Positions 1 through 12,800 of a stretch of 64,000 nucleotides of DNA are shown piece after piece (position 1 is the first letter of the stretch; each line of letters starts with the position of its first letter). Both the position numbers and the translations under genes were made by a program. The DNA comes from Mesocentrotus franciscanus. Taxonomy: Eukaryota > Echinodermata > Echinoidea > Camarodonta > Strongylocentrotidae. Below the pieces are notes generated by a model. The model searched no databases, had not been told where the DNA came from, and saw nothing but the letters and a program-made list of their open reading frames with translations. The stretch spans positions 28,659,458-28,723,457 of the forward strand of contig CP137686.1 in NCBI GenBank assembly GCA_037976565.1. Reading direction: 5' to 3'.

Positions 1-945
1 TTTCATTTGCACTAAGCATAGTTATATTAAACACAAAGTTCTCCACTGACCGTCATTGTGACACAGAGCAGTAGAGCACAAAAAAGTTTATTTACAGAAA
101 TATTCGCTAATAGTAATTTAATGAATTCATCAGAATTTCTGTAATTGATGAGATTCTTTTTCATTCACAAATGACACATTACAGTAAGACTCTGATTATG
201 TTTCAATGATTGATTTTTACTGTGTGCATTAACTCTGAAGATAAAGGAAATGAGCAAGATGAAGACATGACATTCTCATCCTTCGTTTCCTGCCTTTCAA
301 AACAAAATGACGCACTTAAAATCTGGAGGAAACAAATAAGTTTTCAAAGTTTGTTGACTTGTAACAATCTTTCTTTTGAGACCCTGTTTTCAATTTAGGA
401 AGGAAGCTACATGTATTAATGCTGTGGCAAAGAGTACCCAACATCTCATATGTACTTCACATTGCATTTACATTTAGAGGCTCCAGACATATACAGCTGA
501 TCATGCCTTGATCATCTAACACTTTGTACACGTATGGCAATGTCTTATTCACGCAGATGCTTGCAAGGCTGCATAATCTTCTCACATTCGTAGCCTGTGT
601 TGTAGACTTTGTCATTATAGGGGTGTACATGTACATGGTACGAATGTCCTCCCATGATTAAGGTTTTACCATCAAAATAATTTACAAGCTGCTTGTACAT
701 ACTTGACATATCACTATCACTCTAAATGAGAAGTATGAGAAGTCTGAGAAGGCATGATGGTGAAATGAAGAGCCATCTACAGTATACATGTTGTTTACTC
801 TGATGAGCCAGGTACAAGTTCATGTACAGATTCTCACTTGCACACTTTGAAAAAGTGTAATCCTGTATGAATTGTGGCTGTTTCAGTGCTTTGGAAAGAC
901 TTAATACGGAAAATAGTTTACAACAACCAATTTGTAATCATGATG
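1..945. other. Non-coding flank, no gene seen
   Basis: AT-rich sequence with scattered stops in all frames and recurrent TACATGTA words. I see no conserved exon, RNA gene or clear repeat boundary. Short open frames here look random. Confidence 0.5.
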
Positions 946-1082
946 CAGTGAAACCTGTCTATAAAGGCAGGTGGTCCGTATGTACAGGTTCCTTTAGTAC
1001 ATGTTTCAATGAGTAACTATTTTCAAGGGAAACAAAACATGTGGTCTTTCTATACAGGTGGTCACTAAAGCAGGTTTGACTG
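946..1082 (+). mobile_element. TA-type MITE, about 137 bp
   Basis: The ends are inverted copies of each other: CAGTGAAACCTGTCT on the left and GCAGGTTTGACTG on the right. The interior repeats words such as ACAGGTTCCTTTAGT and TGTGGTCTTT. A second member lies at 50,018-52,393, where comparison with a duplicated intron shows TA target duplication. Here the right flank is TA, but the left is TG, so one target copy has mutated. It is too short to encode protein, so it is non-autonomous. Confidence 0.7.
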
Positions 1083-1965
1083 TACTATGATACTTTAATA
1101 CTTTTGGTAAAGAAAGATGACAAATAAACAAGGCATTTTACTGATGATCAGCGTTAGATGTGAAGTAACAAGGTGTTTCAATGAGCTACATGTATGTATT
1201 CCTAACATTTGGCTATGTTTAGATTTCATTGTATGAGGTAGTAATGTATGTGGAAAGGAAGGAGCGATTATCATCCATGCATGACAGTCGGTGAAGTCAG
1301 CCATGTGTATAATGCATGCTCATGTAGATACTCACTGTGATGTCACAATGGATTCCATTGTAGTAGCAAGACACAGTGTGCATGCTAGGTGCATGCACTC
1401 ATGTACCAAGTGGTGAAGAAAAATTACTTTCCTAAATATGAGTAAAATCTCTCTTTCTGCAAAACAAACACCCATTCTGCAATAGAAATTCCTCAACATT
1501 ACAAAATAAAAGCCAAATAAACTGTTTCATCTCATAATTTTCTCATTGCTTTGATTTCAGTTGATATTAAAATCCAAAAAATTTATTTTTTTCTTCTCTT
1601 TTCCTCGAGCAAGGTTTTTGTTTCCATAATTTCAATACATATTTACATTAATTACTCAATGAGGTATTTGATATGTAGTGCCTTTCCCTTGCAGTTACAA
1701 TGTACCAATTACTGCACACATCACTTCATACGTTTAGGCCACTTAAACAATAACAAAAGATCATCCAGATATATCCATATCATGTATACATGTATGCTGA
1801 TTGAACTCTAAATTTCTTCTGCTAAAGAAGAGTAATGTAACAAGCTTGGATCTCTGGACCTGTACTGCCACACGACCTCTGCATGTACTGTATATATAAA
1901 CTGTAATTATGAAATTGCAAACATGCACCATGCTGTCACAAAATTTATACTTATATTACAGACCT
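1083..1965. other. Non-coding, no gene seen
   Basis: AT-rich sequence without recognisable exons. The longest open frame (about 86 codons near 1,551) has composition typical of chance AT-rich translation and no domain. Confidence 0.45.
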
Positions 1966-2246
1966 GGGGGTGTTTCACAAAGACTAAGATCGACTTTAAG
2001 TTGGACTTAAGGCCGTTCATGACACTGTTTGCTCTTATCATTTACTGGCATTTGTCTTTCAAGGGACGTACAAATCGTGGTGTCAAATCTACAGAGTTTA
2101 CATTTTTTGATAGTTCATTATTGAAGGAAAAAATATTATCTAAAGATTATAATTTAGAGACCAATGGGGATAGCAACCAATGGCATGAATGGCCCACCAT
2201 ACTAAGTCCAACTTAAAGTCGATCTTAGTCTTTGTGAAACACCCCC
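1966..2246. mobile_element. Foldback MITE with about 44-bp inverted ends
   Basis: The left end begins GGGGGTGTTTCACAAAG and continues through ACTAAGATCGACTTTAAG. The right end is its reverse complement, closing with CTTTGTGAAACACCCCC. The roughly 190-bp interior shows no transposase. The immediate flanks (ACCT and GTTC) show no obvious target duplication, so the superfamily is unresolved. Confidence 0.8.
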
Positions 2247-2979
2247 GTTCTCTACGACTTGCTCTTGTATGAAACATACAGTGTATGTATGTACATTTGT
2301 ACATGTAACTCGGGTTACTAATCCACTATCCTTGGTAGCCATCTATATCATTAGCTGTGGTGTCACATGACCTTTAAAGGCATGAATGTGGTCTGAATAC
2401 AGCTTACATGAATGTCATTTTCTCATTTACACAATCAATGCTAATTCCACATTTTGTGGCTTAATCAATACCCTACATTTGTTAAGCAGTATCTACATTT
2501 ACATGTAGGCCTACTACAGGGTATTAAGATTGAAAACATGCTTTATTTTGAATTTGAAACAAAACATGAGTATAATACTGGGGATCCTCAATAAATGTTA
2601 TGATTAGAGAAATATTTCACGAACATTCTTCTATTATGTATGGACAATGATTGTCTTTAAATGTTCAGCCAGGGGTTTATTTTGGAATGAAATATAGCAT
2701 CGCAGTCGTGAGTCTCAAGTCCATCAATCATAGCCCCATTAAGTGCACCAACACCATTTTCAATGGATTAAGATTTCTTAATACATCAACCAACTAATAC
2801 ATCATGCCATCACCACGCTCTCAAGCAAAGCGTTCATAATCTAATAAGCGCATGCATGTACATTACCAAGTGTGGAATCATTCTTTGAATATAAAATAGT
2901 CTCATTTCCAGCAGTATTTTATGGTACTGGATATGTACATATGTACATGTTCATAAATGTGTTAATACACAATTGTTAT

Positions 2980-3262
2980 GATGTAATCAAATTTAACGCA
3001 TAAATCTTTGTTATGTGCCTCGTTACAAATTGTTTCGTTCACCCGTTACAAATAATTGTGTTTCAATAGTCAGAATGCACATTGCATACTGTACATTAAT
3101 TGTTGCTAGGTAGGACAAACATTATGGCTTGTCCTACCTAGCAACGATTAATGTATGCAATTTGCATTCTGACTATTGAAACACAAATATTCATAACGGG
3201 TGAATGAAATAATTTGTAACAAGGTACTTAAAGATTTGGGCATTAAATTTGATTACATTATG
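2980..3262. repeat. Near-perfect foldback of about 283 bp
   Basis: Arms of about 135 bp face each other across a short centre near 3,118-3,130. Matching words are TGTAATCAAATTTAACGC on the left and GCATTAAATTTGATTACA on the right; CTAGGTAGGACAA pairs with TTGTCCTACCTAG near the centre. Probably a foldback MITE. Transcription through it would give a long hairpin RNA. Confidence 0.75.
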
Positions 3263-5032
3263 AAAATGGCCTATTCCAATTATCCTTAGAAAACAATTTG
3301 ATTTTGGCCTTAAATGCATTTTCCAAAGATGTATGTAACTCAAGTCTGAGCTATCTATGGCTAAATAGCAATAATATTCACTAGGCCAGAGTTAATACAT
3401 ACAGTTGACACTGTATCAATCAATAGAACTAACATTTATTCTAAAAACATTAAATCAGAAACACCCCCCCCCCCCAATCCTAAAAGAATAAAGACATTGT
3501 CTGTTTGGGAGCCAGACGGGTGTTCATTCTATTATACAAGAATATGAGTGAATTATTCCCTTCTGGCTCCAGATGGACAATACAATCCAATATGATATGT
3601 ATATGTACATGTAGGTCAAATTATGCTACTGCAGGGAAGAGAATCATCATCAGAGGGAATATTGATTCATGTACCTCAAAATAGAACCGGCTTGTCTGAG
3701 TACGTACATGTACGTATGGGATGATGAGGAATCCTTCCTGATTCAATGTGATGCCTTCTCTTGCAGAGCCATTGTCTGAGAACTAGCCTAAATTCAAGGG
3801 AATTTGTGGAGGTTTGTGCAAAATATCCCTTTTAAAAGATGCATCTGAATGAAACAAGGATATTTATTTTTTAATACCACCAACCCACCAACTTATAGAT
3901 CTATATAACAGCATTTTAGCAGAAAATCTATTAAATGTTAAAGTGTACATGTACTTGCATGCAAGGTCTTAACTTCCTCGTATCCTTTTTTTCAGGAATA
4001 AATTTGGGTGAGATTTTGAAATGGGTGAATGAGGAGAATATTATACTTTGTTTCTCTTGAAAGACTAAAGCAATATGGAGCTTTCTGGGAGCTTCCCAGC
4101 CCAGAGAATAATTGTTTATTAGTCTAGAAGATAACCTTGTGCAAACTTGCCATTAACAACGTACAGGTACATGACTGAATTCCATGTTACAAATAATTTG
4201 AGCCAATGTAAACAATACTACAAAACAAACCAAGGGAACCTCAAAGTCAAGTACCACTCATGTTTGTATTACAACATAATTGATTTGTTGTGAATGATAA
4301 TATACCCATGCTCCAGTACCATGTTCAGACAGACATTAATGTCAACAAAGAGTCTCTTTCAGGTGTCAATGACTCAATGTCAATGTCAATGTCATTGTCA
4401 ATGTCAAGGGGACTTTGCCTAGGACATTAAAATCAATGATGTAGGCCCTTCTAAGTCTCACATGACAATGTGCAAAAAATATATTTGTTATTTCTGGAGA
4501 AATAAAGAAGAATTTGAGGAAATAAAGAAGAATTTGAGGAAATATAGACACCGAGTCACAAAAGCAACACGAACAAGAACACAAACAAAAATCATCTACA
4601 TTGTACATGGAGTAAATGTACTTCCCCCTTATTTTGAGCCTTTGTAGAGTAAAGCCAATTACTGAAATGGCTGAAATGGCTGGTGTACTCATATTCAAAT
4701 TAATGAATGCTTCTTTTCTGGGGACCTTGTGATGAGTTTCATTAACCTGTTGTTAATGAATGAATTACAATACTTGGGATTCAGTCTGCAATCATTACTT
4801 GCTGCTATGTTGGGCAAGCTTTCAGGTTGTCAACAAAAAAGTATGCATAAAATTTGAATACCGGTATGTTAGTAAATCATTCTATTGAACCCATACAATG
4901 TAGCATCGAGGAGTTATTACGCCTAATAACAACTCCTTAATTGCATGATGTGCGGGGAAAATTTCAAATATTAAATAACACTGAACCCTCTCTCCAGTTT
5001 TCCAAATCTGGATGAGAAACTTGGAATCGATA
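3263..5032. other. Non-coding with short simple repeats
   Basis: No gene seen. It contains a C run at about 3,463-3,475, a CAATGT hexamer tract at about 4,376-4,405, and a short direct duplication (AAAGAAGAATTTGAGGAAAT) at about 4,504-4,543. Confidence 0.45.
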
Positions 5033-5092
5033 AAATAGGGCAGTACAAGGTGACTTTCACATTGGTGAAAGTCACCTTGTACTGCCCTATTT
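5033..5092. repeat. Perfect 28-bp inverted repeat with 4-nt loop
   Basis: The arms at 5,033-5,060 and 5,065-5,092 are exact reverse complements, with loop ATTG. The core word is GGGCAGTACAAGGTGACTTT. It could be a collapsed MITE remnant, a cruciform-forming site or the stem of a small-RNA precursor. Nothing in the flanks decides between these. Confidence 0.85.
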
Positions 5093-5490
5093 ACTCTCTG
5101 GTTTCAAGAATCCAGCTATTGTAACTGATCTCCTCTCATTGACTGTAATGAATAGTATGCTGATCTACCGCTTTGTCGTAATGTCCAAGCCATATTGATT
5201 GACCAGTGCATGCAGTAGAGAGGTCACTTTTCATTGTCCTCTGGTTTCATACACATGTACTACTGACCAATTAATCAAATATAGGATACTGTATTGGCCA
5301 CTGCACTGCTACTGCGCTCCAAGTACAATGTGTGTACATGTAGGCCATTAGGATTTTAAGGAAAACAATAGTGAAATGTAATAGCACATGAAGACAGATT
5401 CATCATTCAGACCCCCCTCCCAAACAAATATGAAGAGTCCTAGTGGCTAGTACCAAAAATACTAAGGCTGTGCATAAGCGTGTAATGAGG

Positions 5491-5941
5491 TACTCGAGTA
5501 CACTCCCAGGCTTACAGGCGAATACTCGAATACTCGGACGCCATGTGTTTTTTTTTTGCCAACACCATACAGTGTACTACAGTGACAGGTCCGTCTCCGA
5601 AAACCCACGATTTTACCTCGAGTTGCAGTTGAAGACGCCGATTTGTGCTTTTCAACTTTTGACAAATAATAGTAACAATGTTGTTTTTAAAACTACAGAT
5701 GACAGACAAATTTTCCTCTGAGTCCAAACAGAAATCCGAGATTTGGTCCCAGTTTCTGAGTGGTGAGTTGACAGTGACTCCCCGTGTATGATTCAGCTGG
5801 GAAACATTTTTTACCCACGGTACCATGCTGGTGCTCTTCGGGCATGGGAGAGCGTCGGCCTGGACAGTGCAAGGTGAACGGGCAAAAAAACAAAAAAAAC
5901 AATGGCGGCCGAGTATTCGAGTACGAATCGTACTCGAGTAG
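5491..5941. mobile_element. Palindromic element with CTCGAG-rich ends
   Basis: The left end carries TACTCGAGTAC, then TACTCGAATACTCGGACGCC and a long T run. The right end carries the same modules inverted: an A run, GGCGGCCGAGTATTCGAGTA, then GTACTCGAGTA. Terminal organisation suggests a non-autonomous DNA transposon. I could not confirm a target duplication. The 166-codon open frame on the minus strand across it has no recognisable domain. Confidence 0.5.
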
Positions 5942-6561
5942 TTGTCAACAGTGCGAGTACTGTTTTTTTGCCCGTTCAGCCTTAAAAATACATGTTTGAC
6001 GTTTGTAAACATAATTTCATTTTTACCCTCTTGGGGGACACATGGGTATATGTTTTTTTTTAAACCAGAGTCGTATGCTACTAGCTATGATGTGGTTCTA
6101 AGTGTACCTTCACGCAATAAAGTTATTATGTTCAGTTTTCAGCATGTACCTATTTGCATTCCGGACGCATCTTTATGCACAACGTTTTGCTACGCTACCT
6201 TACAGCAACAATTCTGTAAATACTAAATTTTGTAGAGTTATGCAAACAAACACATCTGAAAGGATATATCTCTAGATATTACAGCCTAAGAGTATAATTA
6301 CACATTAAATACTTCTGTTATCCTTTTGCTTTAAGGGCATTTTAACTGATAACATATAACAGTAATATAAAGTAATTTGAGTTTATACATGTACACTACA
6401 GACAGTACATAGTGCTACAATGTACATGACCTTCAGGGCAGGAGTACCTGTGATATTAAAGACATCATTTAATACAGATGAGAGAATACTATCCTCCCAA
6501 GGTCAATAGCATCCAACGAACAGTAGGGCCTACTGTATATATGTACACAGAGGCCTATATA

Positions 6562-6669
6562 CACTATGAACATGACGGACAAAGAAAGAGGACAAAATAT
6601 ACAATTGTTGAGGGTAGAATGAGGAATTTTATATTTTGTCCTCTTTCTTTGTCCGTCATGTTCATGGTG
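6562..6669. mobile_element. Short MITE, copy 1 of a family
   Basis: The element begins CACTATGAACATGACGGACA and ends with the inverse, closing GTTCATGGTG. The flanking trinucleotides are ATA on both sides, giving a 3-bp target duplication as in PIF/Harbinger elements. It is almost entirely inverted repeat, so the interior has been lost compared with copy 2 at 6,737-6,977. Confidence 0.7.
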
Positions 6670-6736
6670 ATATTGACCACACTGTTATTGACCACCAAAT
6701 ATTATGCAATACACTGTAATGAGTTCATACATGTAG

Positions 6737-6977
6737 CACTATGAACATGACAGACAAAGAAAGAGGACAAAATATACAGTTCCTCATTCTACCCTCAACA
6801 ATTGCTGCACTGGTAGACAAAGAAAAATCCCTTCACTGCCATTATGTAAAATAAGTAGAACAGGTGAATATGCATGTGACAGGGATGTTCCTTTGTCTAC
6901 CAGTGCAGCAAATTGTTGAGGGTAGAATGAAGAACTGTATATTTTGTCCTCTTTCTTTGTCCGTCATGTTCATAGTG
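6737..6977. mobile_element. Short MITE, copy 2, with nested foldback
   Basis: It has the same CACTATGAACATGACAGAC end as copy 1, with the inverse end closing GTTCATAGTG, flanked by TAG on both sides (3-bp target duplication). The centre holds a second inverted repeat, CTGCACTGGTAGACAAAG on the left and CTTTGTCTACCAGTGCAG on the right. That pattern suggests another foldback sequence inserted into the first. Confidence 0.7.
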
Positions 6978-7231
6978 TAGACAGGTTTACTAAATTAACA
7001 TAGAAATTCAAATTTATAGGTGTTTCTTTGCTGGGGACCTAGTGATAACTTACAATGTATGCCATTCACCTGTTAATTAATGAATAAACTTCAATACTTG
7101 GAATCCAGTCTGCATACATAAACCACCACCCACAATGGATAGATCAGGTTTGACAGACCTATAAATTCTGTTGTACTTAGCAATCATCTCTTCAGAACAT
7201 TAGTAGTGGGTCTACAGTGTATTGCATTGTC

Positions 7232-8616
7232 ATCTTTTCAGTAATAATAATTCTTATAATAATAGTAATAGCTATATAAAGCATGTATCCATCCCAGAGG
7301 ATACTCAAAGCATCTACAAAGTAGTATCATTACCCTGGCTTTAGCCAAGCAGCGCTAAAAACATTCAAGGAATAAATTCCTACCAGGTATCCAATTACTT
7401 TACCTACATGTAGGTGGAGAGTGGCAAATGGAGATTAATGTCTTGCTAAAGGACATTAGTGCCTTGGCAGGACATTAGTGCCTTGGCGGGACTTGAACCG
7501 AGAACCATGTGATCCACAGTCCGGTGACTACTGTCCACTCAAGCCTTAGATTAAGCAGCCAGGAGCAAGGGGCAATTTATTTTTAAAAGTTGCCCCTTGC
7601 TCACGGGGATTTACCAGAGCAAGGGGCAATTTCTTAAGAACAAGGGGCAATTTTCCAAAAACAGATAATCATAATGACAACCAATTAAAAAAGTTAAATA
7701 AGTTCAAAGATACAATGTTAATTTCATAATGGATCAATTTAATAAATAACTTTTTAAATCTAAGTTAATGTGATCAACAGGAAAGATTGATTAAGAACAT
7801 CACCTTGCACATTAAACAGTATTTTAAAGTAACTAAAATTATTGATGAGCAAATGAATAAATAAATCGTCAATTTCACGCACATCGAAAGTCAAAAGGAC
7901 TTTGCAAGTCTATCCCAAATCGAAATCGCACCTCACACACAAACCTTCCGCCACACTCTCGGCAGAACATGAACGGTCTGTTACCGACTCGAATGCTTCG
8001 CGGTGGGAAGCTGGCGGCTAGCGTTTTGCCAAAACACCGCTAGGTTGGCTGCTGGCAAAATGAAAGTAACTACGATCGAGAACATCGTAGGTGTTCTTAA
8101 CTTGTCAATAAGAGAATTCTAAATTCTATTTGAGATGAAATAATAAACTAGACCTATAAACAAACCTTGACAGATCTCTAATGACTATTTGAATGCTTGT
8201 TTATTTCTCCATTTGACGATTTGTTTTCTTGATCCTTCGAAACATTTGTAGGTACGTACGTGCGTGCGCCACAGTACCATCTAGCTAGTATATATCTAGC
8301 GATCGTGCGCATGAACGTACGTACGTGCGCTAGCCTATATAGTAACAACAGGCGCATTTTCACTTCAAGCACTTGCGCCTCAAGAAATGCACATACTAAA
8401 TACGAAGCTAGTAGAGAGCTCGTGCGCGGAAATTGTTTGGTGATTTGTGTATTTTTTCTGTCCTAATATTTTATGGGCGCATTTTCACGGAAAACACTTG
8501 CGCCTTGCCGTCTAGTTTTAGATGATTATGGGCGCAATTGGTGGTTTTATGAGCGCAAATTTGCGCCCTGCGCCCGCTTAATCGAAGGCTTGTGTCCACT
8601 AGACCACGACACCTCT
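7232..8616 (-). repeat. tRNA-derived SINE, split by a hAT-like insertion
   Basis: Read on the minus strand, the head at 8,616-8,601 carries an A-box-like TGGTCTAGTGG. After the insertion at 7,540-8,592, the body resumes with a B-box-like GGTTCAAGTCC (7,497-7,487), and the 3' tail is ATT-rich. A related copy lies at 55,690-56,040. A 22-bp word containing GGACATTAGTGCCTTGGC is duplicated in the body. The insertion separates the two Pol III promoter boxes, so this copy should be transcriptionally dead. Confidence 0.7.
7540..8592. mobile_element. hAT-like non-autonomous transposon, 1,053 bp
   Basis: It is flanked on both sides by TGTCCACT (7,532-7,539 and 8,593-8,600), an 8-bp target duplication. 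The ends are inverted copies: CAAGCCTTAGATTAAGC on the left, and GCTTAATCGAAGGCTTG on the right, which reads CAAGCCTTCGATTAAGC in reverse. No transposase frame is present. The left interior repeats GCAAGGGGCAATT words; the right interior repeats GGCGCATTTTCAC and CACTTGCGCC. The 8-bp duplication and short inverted ends fit the hAT superfamily. Confidence 0.85.
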
Positions 8617-9702
8617 ATTTTCCTAAATTTTCACCTTAATTTCCACCAATAGACCGGTTTTCTAACATATTCAAATTTATAGATGTTTCTTTGCTGGGGA
8701 CCTACATTGTAGTGAAGAGTAAATTCCATTAACCTGTTATTAATAATTGAACTACAATACTCGGAATCCAGTCCGCATATATTACTTGTCGCTATGTTGG
8801 ACAAGCCTCAGACAAGCTTTTAAGTTGTCAAGACCAACCTTTGTTTAAAACGTATGCACAAAACTTGAATATCTTAGTAAACAGATCTATTTCAGGGCAG
8901 CTCCATGCATCCCTCATATTGCAGTTCCTCAAAAAGTGCAAGTTACGGTGCTAAAGTTGAATGGAAAGAACAACTATGACAATCAGGTCAATGACATCAT
9001 TCACAATGATTAGAATAACAGAGCAAACAAATCTGACAGCATGTATGTGCAATTCCTAGGACTGGATTGAAAGCCACAGGCACAGATTTCAAAATCACAT
9101 TGACAGACTACATGTAGGTCATGACAATGTTATCATTGTTTGCTTATCCAATTAATCAATCATAATCTCATCTAAGTGGAAACAAATCAACTACATGTAG
9201 GTATGAAATAATCCCTAATTCCATACTAAAGGGATTGCTGAATCCTGATACACCACTAAAACATGGTCCTCAACTTTCTTCACAAATATATAGTGTGATT
9301 ATTTTTTATCAAATCCTTCTAAAAATTGACATCCCACATGTTTGTTATTTTCTTTTTTTCAAATCACTTGCTTTTGTTACTATCATTCATTTTAAATTCA
9401 TGATAACTTTTTGTCTTACTTTAATCATTGATCAAACCTTGGAAGTCTCAGGAGACTTCTGAAGTCTGAAGAATGAGCACATGGTTTAGCAGAAGACTAC
9501 AGGTACTGGTGTAAATATTCAAAAGTGAAGAACCACCATTAAAATGCATTAAGAGAAGGTTGAGTTTAGTGGAGGGGTGAAAAATAATTTATGAGCGTTA
9601 TAATTGCATAATGCAAGTGTGGAAGAACATCAGATAAAAATGCTCCCTAAAAAGCATGGCTCGATCTTCAAATGCATTAATATTCTAAATATGGCATGTA
9701 AC
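8617..9702. other. Non-coding, no gene seen
   Basis: AT-rich. A segment near 8,680-8,880 resembles 4,710-4,870 and 7,020-7,110 (shared words TTTCTTTGCTGGGGACCT and ATACTTGGAATCCAGTC), so it is a dispersed repeat. No exon is recognised. Confidence 0.45.
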
Positions 9703-9891
9703 CAGGGCTTAAATTAATCCAAGGCCACCAAGGCCATGGCCTTGGATGCCCTTTTGATTGGCCTCAATGCCCCTCTCATCGGCCTTGGAGATTTTTGTGC
9801 CCTTTCCAATTCTTCCTATTTGTGCTGTAATATAGGAATGTGCCCTACAGAAAAGTGGCCTTGCCCTAAAAATATTGAAATTTAAGGCCTG
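9703..9891. mobile_element. Short hAT-like MITE, 189 bp
   Basis: The ends are CAGGGCTTAAATT and, inverted, AAATTTAAGGCCTG. ATGTAAC occurs directly on both sides (9,696-9,702 and 9,892-9,898). The interior is rich in AAGGCCA/TGGCCTT words. Too short to code. Confidence 0.7.
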
Positions 9892-12800
9892 ATGTAACAT
9901 CATAAAAATCGGGACGGATTTTTATGCAACATGTTCGTGTAGTCCCATATATATATCTTTCTGTGAACAGTGCTTGTAACTTTACCAAGACTTGGCCAAA
10001 TTTCTTATAATTTTGATGATTCCAGAACCTTGCAGTACACACCAATACACGTTTCTTTCACAATGCAATGGCATCACTAGAACTCAACTTTATCATTAAC
10101 AACAGCCATGCAGGCCTAACGAGAGTAGGAGCTGAGACATTAGAGACTAGCTTGTAACCCTCGAGAAGATGAAAACAGGAATCTTAGAGACAGGATACAA
10201 GAGAGGCTGTTGTGGTTGAACAAGTCACTGTGAGTCAACAAGAAGGCATACATTACAAATCACCTTCAGATGACTTTGTTACATGTACTGTGTGTTATAC
10301 TACCAGGGAATGGCTGTACTGGAACATTCAGTACAATGTGATTACATGTAGCAGATAGTGAGGGGAGACTTTTTGAAAATATTTTTCGACAAATAACTGA
10401 TTTTGGGGGGTATTAATAACATATGGCAATATGTATCTCTTTCAATGGTTTATCACACAAATAGGATTTCTTGCACAGATCGATCCTCAACCGACATGAT
10501 TTTGTGATTGGGATTTTAAAAAGGAAAGGAATTGCAGTCATGACGATCACATAACGAAACAGGCCAACTTGTGAGAGCTAATCTCAATTTTCTATCTTTC
10601 TGCTCTAGCATACATCTCTACATTCCCAAGCATGTACATGTACATCTGTACATGTGTCGATATCATTCAAAAATCTTTTCCTTTGAAATCAATCTACATG
10701 TACATCCATACAACAACAAAGAGAGAAAAGCTCACGAAAGGGGATCAATGAGTTGCCAATTTTGCATTGATGTCTAAGGTTTCAGAAATTCATCACCATC
10801 AAAATCAACATTAGTCATCATTTGTCCAATAATTCTGACAATTTGTCATTCCTGCACCATTTTGGACAAATTGGAAAATGGATAACAAAACATCAGATAT
10901 GCATGCACCCCCTCATTTAGATGCAAGGGATGCAAAAAGTACATTTGTATATCACATGTACAATATATACTGAATGATTTCCTTCAATAGCCAGGCAAGT
11001 GCATGATTAACAACTAAACGTGGGGTTTAAGGAGCAAGATCGCTACCATAGGACAAACCACAGGACAAACAGAGCATGAAAATGCAACATAATCAAGATA
11101 GAGATAGTATAGTTAGAAGTAATCATATTGAATGATTATGCCATGGGTTAATGTATTATTTTTCTATTCATGTGTGAATTTATTCTCCATGCCAATGACT
11201 GTTGACACAAAGGTTGAGAAAAGATTCTTATGTCTCATCACATGGATTAGAAATTGAAATTGAATAAATCTAGACCTACATGTAGATCTATTCTAGAGTA
11301 TCTAGAGTCTTCTAGTTTTAGACCCAAAATAACATCAATAACAACAACATAACACAGCACATGGCGCGCGTTATTTCTCTGAACCGCCGAACCGGAAATT
11401 AGCCTGGGAAGGTCCAAAATATATATGTGTTTCAAAACAGCACTGCGTTTATCATCTCTCAGAAACGTGATTCTGGCTCATTCTCATATTCAAAACGCAC
11501 TTTTTTTGGCGTTTCAATATACCCATTGTTACTGCGCATGCGCTGCAAAAATTTCAACAGGGAGCGGAGTTCAATTTCTACAAAGAAAACCGGGTAAAAA
11601 ATACCCTTAAACGCATCATACAGTCAATCTGGTAAATGGAACCGATGTATATTAGCCTAGACCTAATTTTCAAAAATAAATGCATCGGATATGAATCCGC
11701 TAAAGTGACATTTTAGTCCAAAAGTTATGCCGAATTTGGTGGCCAGATCCGTTCCACCAAGAGAGGAGCCGACCCTACCCAAATCAGAGGCTAACGAACG
11801 AAAGAGACAGAAATTTTCGGTCTACTAACTGATCACTGCTACACTTTAACAGCAGAATACACGACATACATGCAACAAATTTCATGAAGAAAAAAAAACT
11901 TGAATTTTTGCATTCATCAACATCAACACCAGGATTAGCCTTACTGCCTTAGCGCCTAGCTTGAGATCGAGAGCTGAGACTGTGAGAGGATACATGACAC
12001 ATCGCATCGCGTCGCTATCAAATGAAACAGGATCAGGATGGGCCGTGCCGATGAACGTTCATGTTCATGCCATGGCTTCAACTTCATCTCTGCCATTGCC
12101 AATCTCAATCAGTTTAGACTAAAATTCAGGCAAATTTTGGCTCAAATTCAAATCACTCATTCATACACCTCTCAACATTTTTATATACTCACGATATTTT
12201 CTTCAGTTTCTTCAATGTTCTAATGTTGGTGTTTCAGGCTTGTCTTTCACGCAAACATGCCGGTATTTTGTGCACGCATGTATAAATTTGTAAACGTACG
12301 TCGATCACCTCATGCTCATGCATCTTCTACTATACTACGTCAACAATGCAAAATGCTTATGAATATTCATATAATCGTTGCAAGAGCAAAACAATCGGTA
12401 TATTCTACAGGTAAATTATCGACTTAATCATTGAAAAGGGTGAAAATTATACACAAGAAGGATATTTCTTAAATAAAGCACAGTTTATATGTCTAAGATT
12501 AAGGTTTGATAATTAATTAGGAATTTTACAACGATTTAGTGCAAAATAGGAAACTGAATTTGAAATGAAGGAAGCATCTATTTTCGTGCAGCATGAAAGT
12601 TTATTGAACTCTCCAATGATTCATTCTCTCTGCATTGAATGCATCATCATTATGTATCAACGAACTTTTCTCATCGCGTGATCACTCTCTTTTATTCCGG
12701 TGTTGGAAGTGATAGTTATCGTGGATTCCCGGGCATTATGTTACGAAAAGGCACAATGGTAGTGCCCAGCTAGGCAAGGGATCTATTTATTTAACGGTGT

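Noticed and set aside
5512..6012. 166-codon minus-strand frame
   Set aside because: It spans a palindromic repetitive element; no recognisable motif and overlapping frames on both strands are equally open.
11533..11543. NRF-1-like TGCGCATGCGC as a promoter
   Set aside because: No neighbouring exon or start evidence; a single palindromic word is not enough.
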